Part shown: positions 52,921-61,391 of the stretch, piece after piece
Layout of the letters: each line of letters opens with the position of its first letter
How positions within the stretch are numbered: the stretch's first letter is position 1
Assembly: GCA_020431405.1 (NCBI GenBank)
Contig: JAGQIK010000052.1
Span: 1-62,848, forward strand
Length of the DNA stretch: 62,848 bases
Origin: Myxococcales bacterium
GTDB taxonomy: Bacteria; Myxococcota_A; Polyangia; GCA-2747355
Direction of reading: 5' to 3'
The notes under the pieces: generated by a model
What the model was told of the DNA's origin: nothing
Seen by the model: the letters and a program-made list of their open reading frames with translations, nothing else
The model's database searches: none
Program-made: the position numbers and the translations under genes

Positions 52921-54510
52921 CTAGGCGGTGGCTCTGCGCGGCGCCGAGAGCTGTGTCGGGTCACGCAGCAGCGGGTCGTAGGGGCGCCAATCGCTCGGCT
53001 GATCGATGGGGTAGGTCGGCACCGCGTAGGGGCGCTGATAGACGCGCTCGAGGCTGCTGGCGCCGTCGGTGTGCACGGCGAGGTGCCGAAACGACGAGGC
53101 GACGTAGAAGATGCGGTAGTGAAAGAGCGCCTTCTGCACGATGGCGTCAGCGGCACGCGCTTCGAGCCCTAGCTCGCGCCAGAAGCGCGGCGTGACGGTG
53201 AACGGCGGCTTGTCGGTGATGGCGACGTGCAGCGTGCCGCCCGCCGCGTTGGGCACGTCGAGGCGCACGCTGCGGCCGAAGTCTCCCTGGTGCTTGGCGG
53301 CGACCACGGCAGCGAGCTGCACCGCCGGCTGCGTGTCGTAGCCCGGCGAGCCGCGCAGGGTCAGCTGCAGCTGCTCGCCGAGCGACGCGCTCCAGGTCGC
53401 CGCGACGGCCGCGGGATCGTGCAGCGGCAGGTAGATGCGCAGCGCGCGCGGCGTGGCGACGGCCTCGGCGAGCAGGTGCGTGTTGCCGCCGGGAGCGCCG
53501 GTGCCGACGATGTCGCCGACGTCGACCACCGAGACGGCGCCCAGGCGGCGCCACGGGCTCTTGGCCACCGCGTCGAAGATCTCCCGCGCTTCGTGCATCT
53601 TTGGCAGCGGCGTCTCGCGACGCGCCCAGGCCAGCTCGGCCAGCTCGTCGGCAAGCTGCGCCCCGAGCGCTTCGTCGCCGTCGGTGGTGATCTGCGCGGA
53701 CCAGCCGACGTCCATCGCCTCGCTGTAGGGGTGGACCATGAAGAGGTTGGCCGAGATCACGCCCGGCTGCCGCTCCATCTGCGCCAGCCGGCGAAACACC
53801 GCGCGCATCGGCGCGAAGAAGTCGATGCTCATGCCGCCGCCGAGCACCATCGGCAGCTTGCGCCATACGTGCACAGGACGCACGAACTCGCCGCGAAGCG
53901 TGCGTACTAGGCGGTTTGCAGCGCGGAAGCCGGTGGCGAACAGATCGCGGTGCGGGTTGGTGTGGTAGGCCGTCACGATGTCGGCGTTGTCGAGCATCGG
54001 CGCGCTGAGGTTGGCGTGCAGATCGTAGCTCGCCGCGACACGCACGTGGGGGCCGACGGTCTGGCGCACGCGCTCGAGCAGCAGCCCCTCGGGCGAGCGA
54101 TCGAGCCCGGCCACCTGCATCGAGCCGTGCAGCGCGAGGTAGACACCGTCGAGCGTGCCGGCGGCGCGCAAGCGCTCGAGGGTCGTCTCGAGCAGCCAGT
54201 CGAAGGTTTCGCGCGTGACCTTGCCGCCGCTGACAGCCATCGCCGACCACAGCGGCACCGTGTCGACGTCTCCGGCGAGGCGCGCCGCCTGGCGAAAGCC
54301 AGTCAGCTCGGCGTTGCGCAAGAAGCCTTCGAGCTCGCTGCCGCGCAGGCGTGTGACCTGATCGAGCGCGTGTGGGCCGAGGCAATGCAGCGCCTCGAAG
54401 TCGGCGCGGGTCGTCGGCAGCGGCGAAAACGCGTTGGACTCGTTGAACACGCGCCCGTAGGCGATGCGCAGTGGGCGGCTGCCGCCACGGCCAAGGCTAA
54501 AGCGTGCCAT
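52921..54510 (-). CDS. M81 family metallopeptidase (MlrC-like)
   Basis: The 529-residue protein matches the MlrC family: LRIAYGRVFNESNAFSPLPTTRADFE, LALHGSMQ, ASYDLHANLSAPMLDNADIVTAYHTNPHRD with candidate zinc ligands Asp, His and His, then MVHPYSEAMDVGWS. The C-terminal half carries VVDVGDIVGTGAPGGNTHLL, a second conserved metal/binding block. Members include microcystin-degradation protein MlrC; most have unknown small-peptide or amide substrates. ATG 54510 is used because it precedes the first conserved strand. It overlaps the upstream PLP enzyme gene by 14 bases, so it belongs to the TetR-controlled operon. Confidence 0.88.
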   Translation of the reverse strand: MARFSLGRGGSRPLRIAYGRVFNESNAFSPLPTTRADFEALHCLGPHALDQVTRLRGSELEGFLRNAELTGFRQAARLAGDVDTVPLWSAMAVSGGKVTRETFDWLLETTLERLRAAGTLDGVYLALHGSMQVAGLDRSPEGLLLERVRQTVGPHVRVAASYDLHANLSAPMLDNADIVTAYHTNPHRDLFATGFRAANRLVRTLRGEFVRPVHVWRKLPMVLGGGMSIDFFAPMRAVFRRLAQMERQPGVISANLFMVHPYSEAMDVGWSAQITTDGDEALGAQLADELAELAWARRETPLPKMHEAREIFDAVAKSPWRRLGAVSVVDVGDIVGTGAPGGNTHLLAEAVATPRALRIYLPLHDPAAVAATWSASLGEQLQLTLRGSPGYDTQPAVQLAAVVAAKHQGDFGRSVRLDVPNAAGGTLHVAITDKPPFTVTPRFWRELGLEARAADAIVQKALFHYRIFYVASSFRHLAVHTDGASSLERVYQRPYAVPTYPIDQPSDWRPYDPLLRDPTQLSAPRRATA

Positions 54511-55945
54511 TGAACAGCTCCCCGACGAACAGCCCGAGCAGCCGCTCGCGAAGCGGTGGCGAGGCGGCATCGAGCACGCGGTGAATCAGCGCCGTCTGCT
54601 CGGGAAGGCGCCCGTCGACCACGCCGAGCTGCGCCATCAGCGCAGCCGGCGAGACCCCTGCGCTGGCCGCGTCCTCGCCGGAGACGACGGCTTCGAGCAT
54701 CTGCACCACAGCAGCCGGCGCCTCCTGGCGCGCGGGCAGCCCCTGCATCGCGGCGGCGAGGTCGTCGTTGAAGGTGTCGATGCAGGCGGCGTTGCCGGGG
54801 TCGATCTGCAGGTGGATGTGAGCCGGCGAGACGCCGTAGTGATAGGTCGGCTGCACGAACCAGCCGCGCGCGGCGAGCCGGTCGGCGAGCTGCCACAGAT
54901 CGCCCACCTCGGTGGCTAGCGCGATGAGCCCCATGTCCGGATCGCCGACCACGCGCAGGTCGTCGATGGCTTGCACCGCGGCGAGCACCTTGTCTTTGGC
55001 CTCCCACATCTGCTTGACCATCTCGCGATAACGCGCACGGCCGATGAAGCGCAACAGCGCCCAGGCGGCGCCGAGGCCGGCCAGCGACTTGGAGCCGAGC
55101 TTCGTCGAGTTGACGATGGCGTAGCCCGTCCACTTGGCGCAGGCGTAGTACTGCGCGTCGCGCAGCTCGCGCCGCCGCTGCAGCAGCACCGAGACGCCTT
55201 TGGGCGCGAAGGCGTACTTGTGAAGGTCCATCGAGATCGACGTCACGCCTTCGACGGTGAAGTCAAACGCCGGCTGTTCGATGCCCAGCTCGCGCTGGAA
55301 GGGCAGCACCCAACCGCCGATACACGCGTCGACGTGCATCAGCGCGCCGTGCGCGTGCGCCAGCGCGGCGAGCTCGGCGATGGGATCGATCTTGCCGTGC
55401 GAGTAGCTCGTCGCCGAGCCGCAGACGAGGATCGTGTTGTCTCCGATCTTGCGGCGTGCGTCGTCGACGTCGGCGCGCATGGTCTGCGGGTCGAGCTCGA
55501 CGGGCACGACCTTGACGCCGAAGTAGTGCGCCGCCTTATGAAAGCTCGCGTGCGCCGAGACCGGCAGCAGCATCTCGGGCTCGCTCACTTCGGGGCGTGT
55601 CTTTCGCGCGTAGTCGCGCGCCGTCTTGACGGCGAGCATGATGCTCTCGGTGCCGCCGGCGGTGGCGGTGCCGACGGCGCCATCGGGCGCGCGCAGATGC
55701 GCCAGGCAGGCGCCGACGAGCTCGTTTTCCAGCGTGCGGGCGCTCGGGTAGACGGTCGGGTCGAGCCCGTTGATGCCCATACACGCGCTGAAGGCCTCGC
55801 GCGCGACCTCGCGCACGTCGGCGCCAGCGTCGTAGGCGAAGGCGAACGCCCGCCCGTCGCTGCGCAGGTCGTTTTGCCGGCGCGACTGCAGCGCTTCGAT
55901 GACTTCGGTCTTGGAGAGGCCCTCTTCCGGAAACAGCTCGTTCAT
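54497..55945 (-). CDS. PLP-dependent decarboxylase/lyase, sphingosine-1-phosphate lyase-like
   Basis: The 482-residue fold type I PLP enzyme has NPTVYPS-like GLDPTVYPSARTLENELV, TATAGGTESIMLAVKTAR (phosphate loop), PVSAHASFHKAAHYFGV (His stacking on the cofactor) and MHVDACIGGW (Asp206 to the pyridine N). Its Schiff-base lysine is Lys243 in SISMDLHKYAFAPKGVS. The DLHKYAFAPKG motif is typical of the sphingosine-1-phosphate lyase branch rather than of glutamate decarboxylases. It may cleave a phosphorylated amino alcohol or decarboxylate an amino acid. It starts at ATG 55945, overlapping the TetR gene stop (ATGA). Confidence 0.9.
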   Translation of the reverse strand: MNELFPEEGLSKTEVIEALQSRRQNDLRSDGRAFAFAYDAGADVREVAREAFSACMGINGLDPTVYPSARTLENELVGACLAHLRAPDGAVGTATAGGTESIMLAVKTARDYARKTRPEVSEPEMLLPVSAHASFHKAAHYFGVKVVPVELDPQTMRADVDDARRKIGDNTILVCGSATSYSHGKIDPIAELAALAHAHGALMHVDACIGGWVLPFQRELGIEQPAFDFTVEGVTSISMDLHKYAFAPKGVSVLLQRRRELRDAQYYACAKWTGYAIVNSTKLGSKSLAGLGAAWALLRFIGRARYREMVKQMWEAKDKVLAAVQAIDDLRVVGDPDMGLIALATEVGDLWQLADRLAARGWFVQPTYHYGVSPAHIHLQIDPGNAACIDTFNDDLAAAMQGLPARQEAPAAVVQMLEAVVSGEDAASAGVSPAALMAQLGVVDGRLPEQTALIHRVLDAASPPLRERLLGLFVGELFNGTL

Positions 55946-56580
55946 CGTCGCTTCCTTTGGCTTCGTTTCTTGGCGGTCTTCTTGGAGTTCGAGGTCTTCT
56001 TGAGCGGCGCCAGCACGTGCTCCCACAAGAAGCGGTGCACGGGCGCGAGGTCGATGCCGGTCATCACGCGCTGAACGACCAGGCCGTCGTTGACGCTGCG
56101 CACGAGCTGCATCAGCGCCAGCGGATCGCACGCGTGCATCGTGCCGGCGGCGATGGCCGCGCGGATGCGCGCCACCATCGCCTCGCGATGCGCGGCGAAG
56201 ACGACGTTTCCGATGTCGATGAAGCGCTGCATGCGCTCGCGCGGCGCCGCGCCGATGGCCTGGCCGAGAAAGAGCAGCCGGTCTTCTCGGCCGTGGTGAA
56301 AGGCGTGGATCGCCGTGACCTGCGCGTAGAGCTGGTCGACCGGGTGCTCGTGCTGGGCGATGCGCTCGAGCACGTAGAGCGCCTGCTCGGCGAGCACGTC
56401 TTCGAGCGCGCTCTCGGCGATGGCGGCGATGTCGGGGAAGTAATAGAGCAGCGTCGGACGCTTCATGCCCAGCGCTTCGGCGAGGCGCGCCATGGATGTC
56501 TCGAGCCCGAGCTCCTGCAGCGCCGAGATGGCGCGGCGGGCGAGCTGACGGCGCTTTTCGATGTCGAGCGGGCGACCCAT
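55942..56580 (-). CDS. TetR-family transcriptional repressor
   Basis: The 212-residue protein has an N-terminal TetR HTH (RRQLARRAISALQELGLETSMARLAEALGMKRPTLLYYFPD in pieces, residues 10-55). A helical ligand-binding domain follows, and the tail is very basic (KKTSNSKKTAKKRSQRKRR), which could add non-specific DNA binding. It is the first gene of an operon with the PLP enzyme and MlrC-like peptidase, so it probably represses all three. Two palindromic sites (56594-56608 and 56620-56634) lie directly upstream of ATG 56580 and are the obvious operators. Confidence 0.93.
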   Translation of the reverse strand: MGRPLDIEKRRQLARRAISALQELGLETSMARLAEALGMKRPTLLYYFPDIAAIAESALEDVLAEQALYVLERIAQHEHPVDQLYAQVTAIHAFHHGREDRLLFLGQAIGAAPRERMQRFIDIGNVVFAAHREAMVARIRAAIAAGTMHACDPLALMQLVRSVNDGLVVQRVMTGIDLAPVHRFLWEHVLAPLKKTSNSKKTAKKRSQRKRR

Positions 56581-56593
56581 GCGGCTCCGTTTC

Positions 56594-56608
56594 CTGACAG
56601 AGTGTCAG
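56594..56608. promoter_or_regulatory. Palindromic operator 1 for the TetR regulator
   Basis: CTGACA-GAG-TGTCAG is a perfect 15-base inverted repeat beginning 14 bases upstream of the TetR start codon. Palindromes of about 15 bases next to the regulator gene are usual TetR operators. A related site lies 26 bases further out, centre to centre. Confidence 0.72.
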
Positions 56609-56619
56609 ATAACCGAAGC

Positions 56620-56634
56620 CTGACGATTCGTCAA
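56620..56634. promoter_or_regulatory. Palindromic operator 2 for the TetR regulator
   Basis: CTGACG-ATT-CGTCAA is a 15-base near-palindrome with a perfect TGACG/CGTCA core. It shares the CTGAC(A/G)-N3 half-site layout with operator 1. The 26-base spacing between the two centres would place two repressor dimers on similar faces of the helix. It lies beyond the end of the FG-GAP lipoprotein gene and in the promoter position of the TetR operon. Confidence 0.68.
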
Positions 56635-56656
56635 GGAACTATTTTTCGGGCCGCCC

Positions 56657-58042
56657 CTACTGGCCGTTCCAGTCGCCGATCCAGACGTTGTTGGCGTTCC
56701 AGGCCGGGCCGGCGTTGTAGACGCTGCGCGTGAAGGTGCCGTTGCCGTTGGAGAGGTAGACGGCGAGGTCGAGCCCGCTTCCGGTGTACGAGATCCAGTC
56801 GGACCTGCCGTCGGCGTTGAAGTCTCCGACCCAGACGTATCCGGCGTGAAAGGCCGGACCGGCGTCGTAGGTCACGCGCGTGAAGCCGTTCTGGCCGTTG
56901 GACAGGTAGACGGCCGTTTGATAGCCGCTGCCCGTGTACGAGAGCCAGTCGTCGCTGCCGTCGCCGTTGAAGTCGCCGACCCAGACGTTGTTGGCGCTGA
57001 AGACGGGCCCTGCGTTGAAGGTGTAGCGCGTGAACGAGCTCGTGCCGTTGGAGATGTAGAGCGCCGTCTGGTAGCCGCTTCCCGTGTACGAGAGCCAGTC
57101 GGCGTTGCCGTCGCCGTTGAAGTCGCCGATCCAGACGTAGCTGGCGCTGAATACCGGCCCGGCGTCGAAGGGATAGCGTGTGAAGCTGCCGCTGCCGTTG
57201 GAGATGTAGAGCGCCATCTGGTAGCCGCTGCCGGTGTACGAGATCCAGTCGTCGTTGCCGTCGCCGTTGAAATCGCCAACCCACATATAGCCCGAGTGAA
57301 AGACGGGCCCCGCGTTGTACGTCGAGCGCGTGAAGGTTCCGTCGCCGTTGGAGAGATAGACGGCCATCACGTAGCCGCTGCCGGTGTAGGAGATAAAGTC
57401 GGTCTGGCCGTCGCCGTTGAAGTCGCCCACGCGCGTGGCGTCGGCGCGCCAGGTGCCCGCGTTGTATGTCGTGCCGAGGAACGTGCCGTTGCCGTTGGAG
57501 CGGTGCACCACGACGTAGCTCGTGTTGGGCACCAGCGACATCCAGTCGCTCTGCCCGTCGCCGTCATAGTCGCCGACCCACAGATAGCCGGAGTGAAACG
57601 GCGAGCCCGAGGTGAACGTCGTGCGCGTAAACGTTCCGTTGCCGTTGGACATGTAGACAGCGTTGGTGTAGCCGCTGCCGGTGTAAGACATCCAGTCGCT
57701 GCGACGCAGCGGCGGCGCGCCCATGTCCACCGACCCGTCGACGCTGCTGTCCGGGCTGGTCGCGTCGACCGTCGTGTCACCCGCCGCGCCGTCCACCGTG
57801 GCGTCGCCGCTCGGCGTCTCGCCCGCGCCCGTGTCGCCCGCGCCCGTGTCGCCGCCCCCGTCGGCGGGCGCGTCGATCGAAGGCAGGTCCACCGTCACGT
57901 CACGCTGCAGATCACGCGGCGCGATGAAGTCGGTGAATCCGACGCCGTCGCCGGAGGTGCTGTCAGGATTGGACGTGGAGCGCGAGCCGCCGCACGCGCT
58001 CGCGCTGGCGAGCAGCGCCACGCAGACCAAAGTCGTTCGCAT
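56657..58042 (-). CDS. FG-GAP/VCBS lipoprotein with seven 50-residue tandem repeats
   Basis: The 461-residue protein has lipobox ASAC (Cys17) and a low-complexity Asp/Gly/Thr/Ala-rich spacer to about residue 112. Seven tandem units of about 50 residues follow to the very end. Each unit follows the pattern DDWxSYTGSGYxxAxYxSNGxGxFTRxxxxAGPxFxxxYVWxGDFNGDG; unit 2 is one residue shorter and more diverged. GDFNGDGxxD is a Ca-binding FG-GAP loop, and seven units would close a beta-propeller. Repeats are also highly similar as DNA (150-base units), so copy number may change by recombination. Probably a surface-anchored binding protein. Confidence 0.9.
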   Translation of the reverse strand: MRTTLVCVALLASASACGGSRSTSNPDSTSGDGVGFTDFIAPRDLQRDVTVDLPSIDAPADGGGDTGAGDTGAGETPSGDATVDGAAGDTTVDATSPDSSVDGSVDMGAPPLRRSDWMSYTGSGYTNAVYMSNGNGTFTRTTFTSGSPFHSGYLWVGDYDGDGQSDWMSLVPNTSYVVVHRSNGNGTFLGTTYNAGTWRADATRVGDFNGDGQTDFISYTGSGYVMAVYLSNGDGTFTRSTYNAGPVFHSGYMWVGDFNGDGNDDWISYTGSGYQMALYISNGSGSFTRYPFDAGPVFSASYVWIGDFNGDGNADWLSYTGSGYQTALYISNGTSSFTRYTFNAGPVFSANNVWVGDFNGDGSDDWLSYTGSGYQTAVYLSNGQNGFTRVTYDAGPAFHAGYVWVGDFNADGRSDWISYTGSGLDLAVYLSNGNGTFTRSVYNAGPAWNANNVWIGDWNGQ

Positions 58043-58149
58043 GCACACATGGTAGCGCGCCGAGGCCCTTGGCGGTGAAGCAGCGCGCCAGCTCGGTCCG
58101 AAGCCAGCACTACGCGCACGCCGAGAGAGTGTGCGATGTTGGTGACGAG

Positions 58150-59468
58150 ATGGCTCGCAGCGAGACACGTCGAACGCTCGCGCGCATGTCGACCGAGGGT
58201 ATCGTCTCGGCGCTGATGGTCGGCGCTGGCGAGACGTACGTGTCTGCCTTCGTTCTCGCGCTCGGGTTCAGCCAGCTTCACGCCGGCCTGGTGGCCGCGC
58301 TGCCGCTGCTGGCCGGTGCCCTGATCCAGCTTGGCTCGCCCTACGCGGTCTACCGCCTACGCTCGTATCGACGCTGGGTGGTCATCTGCGCGGCGACGCA
58401 GGCGGTGAGCTTCGCTCCGTTGATCGTCGGCGGCCTTCGAGGGCGATTGCCGCTGCTCGTGGTTTTCGCCAGCAGCGCGCTGTACTGGGGCTCGGGCCTG
58501 GGAACAGGACCGGCGTGGAACGCGTGGGTTGAACAGCTCGTGCCGCGCGCCGTCAGGACGGGCTACTTCGCGCGGCGCAGCTGCTCGTGCAGCTGGGCGT
58601 CTTCGTCGGCATCGCCGGCGGCGGCGTGCTGTTGCATCTGTCGCAGACGCGCGCGGAGCGGCTGCAGGCGTTCTCGCTGCTGTTCGCCGTCGCGTGCCTG
58701 GCGCGCGTGAGCTCGACCACGCTGATGGCGCTGCAACCGGAGCACGCGCCGCCCTCGGTGCACCGACTGACCCTGCGCACGTGGCTGCGTACCGCCCGCG
58801 ACAGCACCGGCGGCCGACTGCTGCTGATGATGCTGGCGATGCAGCTGTCGGTGTACGCGGCTGCGCCGTTCTTCACGCCCTATATGCTCGAGACGCTGAA
58901 GCTCAGCTACGGCAGCTACACCGCGCTGACGGCCGCTGCCTTCGGCGCGCGTATCGTCACCATGCGCGTGATCGGCTGGCGCGCGCGCTCGATGAGCGCC
59001 TGGAGCTTGTTGCGCGTGGGCGCCTTCGGCGTGGTGCCGATGGCCGGGCTATGGGCCGTCGCCGACAACTTCGCCTACCTGCTGGCGCTGCAGCTCGTCT
59101 CCGGGGTCGTGTGGGGCTGCTACGAGCTGGCCGCGCTGCTGCTGTTCTTCGAGACGATCCCCGCCGCGCATCGCGTCAGCGCGCTTACGTGGTTCAACGC
59201 GGCCAACGCCGCCGCGATCGTTGTCGGCGCGGCGCTGGGCGGCAGCCTGCTCTCCTGGCTTGGCGTGACCCATCGCAGCTACGCGCTGCTGTTCGTCGCG
59301 TCTTCGTCGGCGCGCCTGCTCACGCTGCTGCTCAAGCCGCGACGAGGCCTGCCACCCGCGACCGTGCGCACGGTGCCCACGCGCGTCATCGCGGTTCGCC
59401 CCGGCACCGGCGGGCTGGTGCGTCCGGTGGTGCCAGCGCTCGAGGAAGTCCGACGTCGGCACGTGTAG
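58150..59468 (+). pseudogene. MFS-type transporter disrupted by a single-base frameshift
   Basis: The first part (from ATG 58150) reads as transporter helices: ALMVGAGETYVSAFVLALGF, LVAALPLLAGALIQLGSP, RWVVICAATQAVSFAPLIVGG, WNAWVEQLVPRAVRTGYFARR. It then turns into Ser/Cys-rich nonsense. The matching continuation QLLVQLGVFVGIAGGGVLLHLSQ is in another frame and runs to 59468 with further helices. A one-base deletion near 58571-58578, in a CGCGCGGCGC tract, explains the change; restored, the protein would have about 439 residues. It may be a true pseudogene, a sequencing error in a GC-rich run, or a recent mutation. The converging neighbour is a Cys-rich lipoprotein. Confidence 0.8.
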
Positions 59469-59627
59469 CCGGCGCGCGACGAGCCAGGCGAAACGCGCGA
59501 CGGCGCGCGACACGGTGCGACGGGCGCAGGCGCGGTGCATCGGCGGCCGCGAAATCGCGAGATTTGTGAACCGGCACGGTCGTTGCTCTCCGTGGTGTCA
59601 GCAAGCCCCAAAAGGAGAGTCAGCATC

Positions 59628-60020
59628 ATGACCGCAGCCACTTACGCCGCTCGCATCGCCCTTGTCCTCGGCCTCGTCTCGACGGTTGTCATCGCCTGCG
59701 GCGGCGAGGGCGTCGATGAAGCGCCGGTGTGCACCACCCGAGATGGCAAGCAGACTTGCTCGCGGCAGATCTCGGCGGTGTTTCTCAACCAGCCGAGCTG
59801 CGCGCTCTCGCCCACGGGAGGACAGGTCGACGACGGCATCATGTGCGCGACGTTCCGCTCGCTCGCCGCGGGCGCCGGCTGTGCGATGCTCACCTGCACC
59901 ACCACGTATGGTGTCGACAGCAGCGGCCTCAAGAAGTCGCTCTCGCAGGTGTGCTGCTCGTGCGGCGGGTACAGGATGTGCGTGACCAACCCGAACCTGC
60001 CGCCATCGTCTCTGCAGTAG
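59628..60020 (+). CDS. Cysteine-rich small lipoprotein
   Basis: The 130-residue protein has a lipobox IAC (Cys28) after LVLGLVSTVV. The mature part of about 100 residues holds ten further Cys in patterns such as CTTRDGKQTC, SCALS, CATF, CAMLTC, CCSCGGYRMC, suggesting several disulphides or metal binding. AAAGGAGAG ends nine bases before ATG 59628, a clear ribosome site. No known domain is recognised. It follows the broken MFS gene by 159 bases. Confidence 0.78.
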   Translation: MTAATYAARIALVLGLVSTVVIACGGEGVDEAPVCTTRDGKQTCSRQISAVFLNQPSCALSPTGGQVDDGIMCATFRSLAAGAGCAMLTCTTTYGVDSSGLKKSLSQVCCSCGGYRMCVTNPNLPPSSLQ

Positions 60021-60173
60021 CGCTAGCGTCGCCGGTGTCGACGTCGCGAGGCAGCGAGCAGCGCGAGCCGCGCAGCCGCCGTGCGGACGTATCGCGCGCT
60101 ACAGCGCCAGCCGGCGCAGTCGCAGCGCGGCGTGACCGTCAACAACGCGACCGTGGGCTTGCATCGCGCCCGC

Positions 60174-61349
60174 TCAGCGCTTGGCGCGGCGAAGCGCCGA
60201 CTCGACGCGCAGCAGCAGCTTGTCTCGCCGCGCGCGTGCGCGCGGCATCTTGGGTCGCGGGACGTACCAGCTCTTGGCGGCCATGCGGCGCTGCAGCGCA
60301 GCGTCCTTGAAGACGACGCCGTGCAGCGCGAGCAGGACGTCGCGTGCGGCGCGCAGCAGCTCGCGGTCGCGCGCGCGTCGTGTTGCCTTGCCGATGGCAT
60401 TCCACAGCTGGCGCCGCGCCCGCCAGGCCGTCTCGTAGTAGAGGTGCAGGTCCTGCTTCGGCTCGAAGTGCTTCAGCGACCAGACGTAGGTGATGCGGCC
60501 GTCGCTGGCAACCTGCCGACGCGGCGGCGCTGGCTTGACGCCGCTCGGCGCGTCGGGCTTGCGGCGAAAGGGATCGGCGCGCCAGGCCAGTGGCTTGTCC
60601 GAGAGGTCGCGAATTTGGAAACAGACGCCGTGCAGCGGCTGACCCGAGATGCAGCCCTTGTCGCCGAGGTGCAGCCGGATGATCGCCTCTTCGATCTTGC
60701 CGCGCCACGCTGCACCCGTGCGCAGCACGTAGCGAAGCTCGTTGCGGTTGCGGTAAATGCCGGCGCGGGTGTTGTAGATGTAGCGATTGACGACCTTGCG
60801 CTGCTGTTTGGGCGCGAACGTGACCGCCCATACGTGATAGCGATCGAACAGCGGCGGGCTCGACGCGATGGCCTTGCGGCCGCGCTCGATGAGGTTGGTC
60901 GAGTCGCGGAACTTGCCTACTGGGAATCGCGCGCGCTTCTTGCTCGGCACCAGCCGCGTGGCCACGCGCCGTCCGTCGACGCGCGCGACGAAGCGCGAGA
61001 TCGGATTGGGGCGCCGTCGCTGCAGGTAGCCTTCGTCCTGCAGGAACTGCTCGCGAAAGTCGAGCCCCACGGGAAAGCCCATGTGAACGCGCTGGCGACG
61101 GTCGCTGTGATTGCGAAAGACATACGTCACCTCGACGAGCACCTTGGAGTCGTCGGCCAAGAGACTCTGGCGATGGACGGTCAGATCGACCTGCTCGCGC
61201 ACCATCTGGATGTGCTCGTTGCGCATCGGGATCACGCCGCCCGGCCCGAACTTGACGTAGGTGCCGTCGGCGCGCGCCGTGTTGGCGAGGAAGAAGGCTC
61301 GCACCAGCAGTAGCGCGAGCAAACACGCGCGTCTCGATGGTTTGCTCAC
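60174..61349 (-). CDS. Secreted DUF4424-like protein with C-terminal YARHG-like domain
   Basis: The 391-residue protein has a signal peptide (cleavage after TARA). The N-terminal part resembles DUF4424: ADGTYVKFGPGGVIPMRNEHIQMVREQVDLTV, LVEVTYVFRNHSDRRQRVHMGFPVG. Near residue 340-375 a YARHG-like unit appears: DVLLALHGVVFKDAALQRRMAAKSWYVPRP, where the family has ARHG-FxdxxLQxyF-WY-P. Such proteins are extracytoplasmic with unknown roles, sometimes linked to the cell wall. Two Cys (KGCISG, GVCFQ) could pair. It is followed by another secreted unknown upstream (gap 42 bases), and both may form an operon. Confidence 0.78.
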   Translation of the reverse strand: MSKPSRRACLLALLLVRAFFLANTARADGTYVKFGPGGVIPMRNEHIQMVREQVDLTVHRQSLLADDSKVLVEVTYVFRNHSDRRQRVHMGFPVGLDFREQFLQDEGYLQRRRPNPISRFVARVDGRRVATRLVPSKKRARFPVGKFRDSTNLIERGRKAIASSPPLFDRYHVWAVTFAPKQQRKVVNRYIYNTRAGIYRNRNELRYVLRTGAAWRGKIEEAIIRLHLGDKGCISGQPLHGVCFQIRDLSDKPLAWRADPFRRKPDAPSGVKPAPPRRQVASDGRITYVWSLKHFEPKQDLHLYYETAWRARRQLWNAIGKATRRARDRELLRAARDVLLALHGVVFKDAALQRRMAAKSWYVPRPKMPRARARRDKLLLRVESALRRAKR

Positions 61350-61391
61350 CGGATCACCTCCACACCCGCCGCTCGTCTCGCGCCCCGGCGC

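Noticed and set aside
58587-59468. Second half of the MFS transporter as an independent gene
   Set aside because: It starts inside a membrane helix, lacks a ribosome site and continues exactly where the first half breaks off, so a frameshift is the simpler explanation.
60021-60173. Possible terminator between converging genes
   Set aside because: No stem followed by a T run is visible on either strand.
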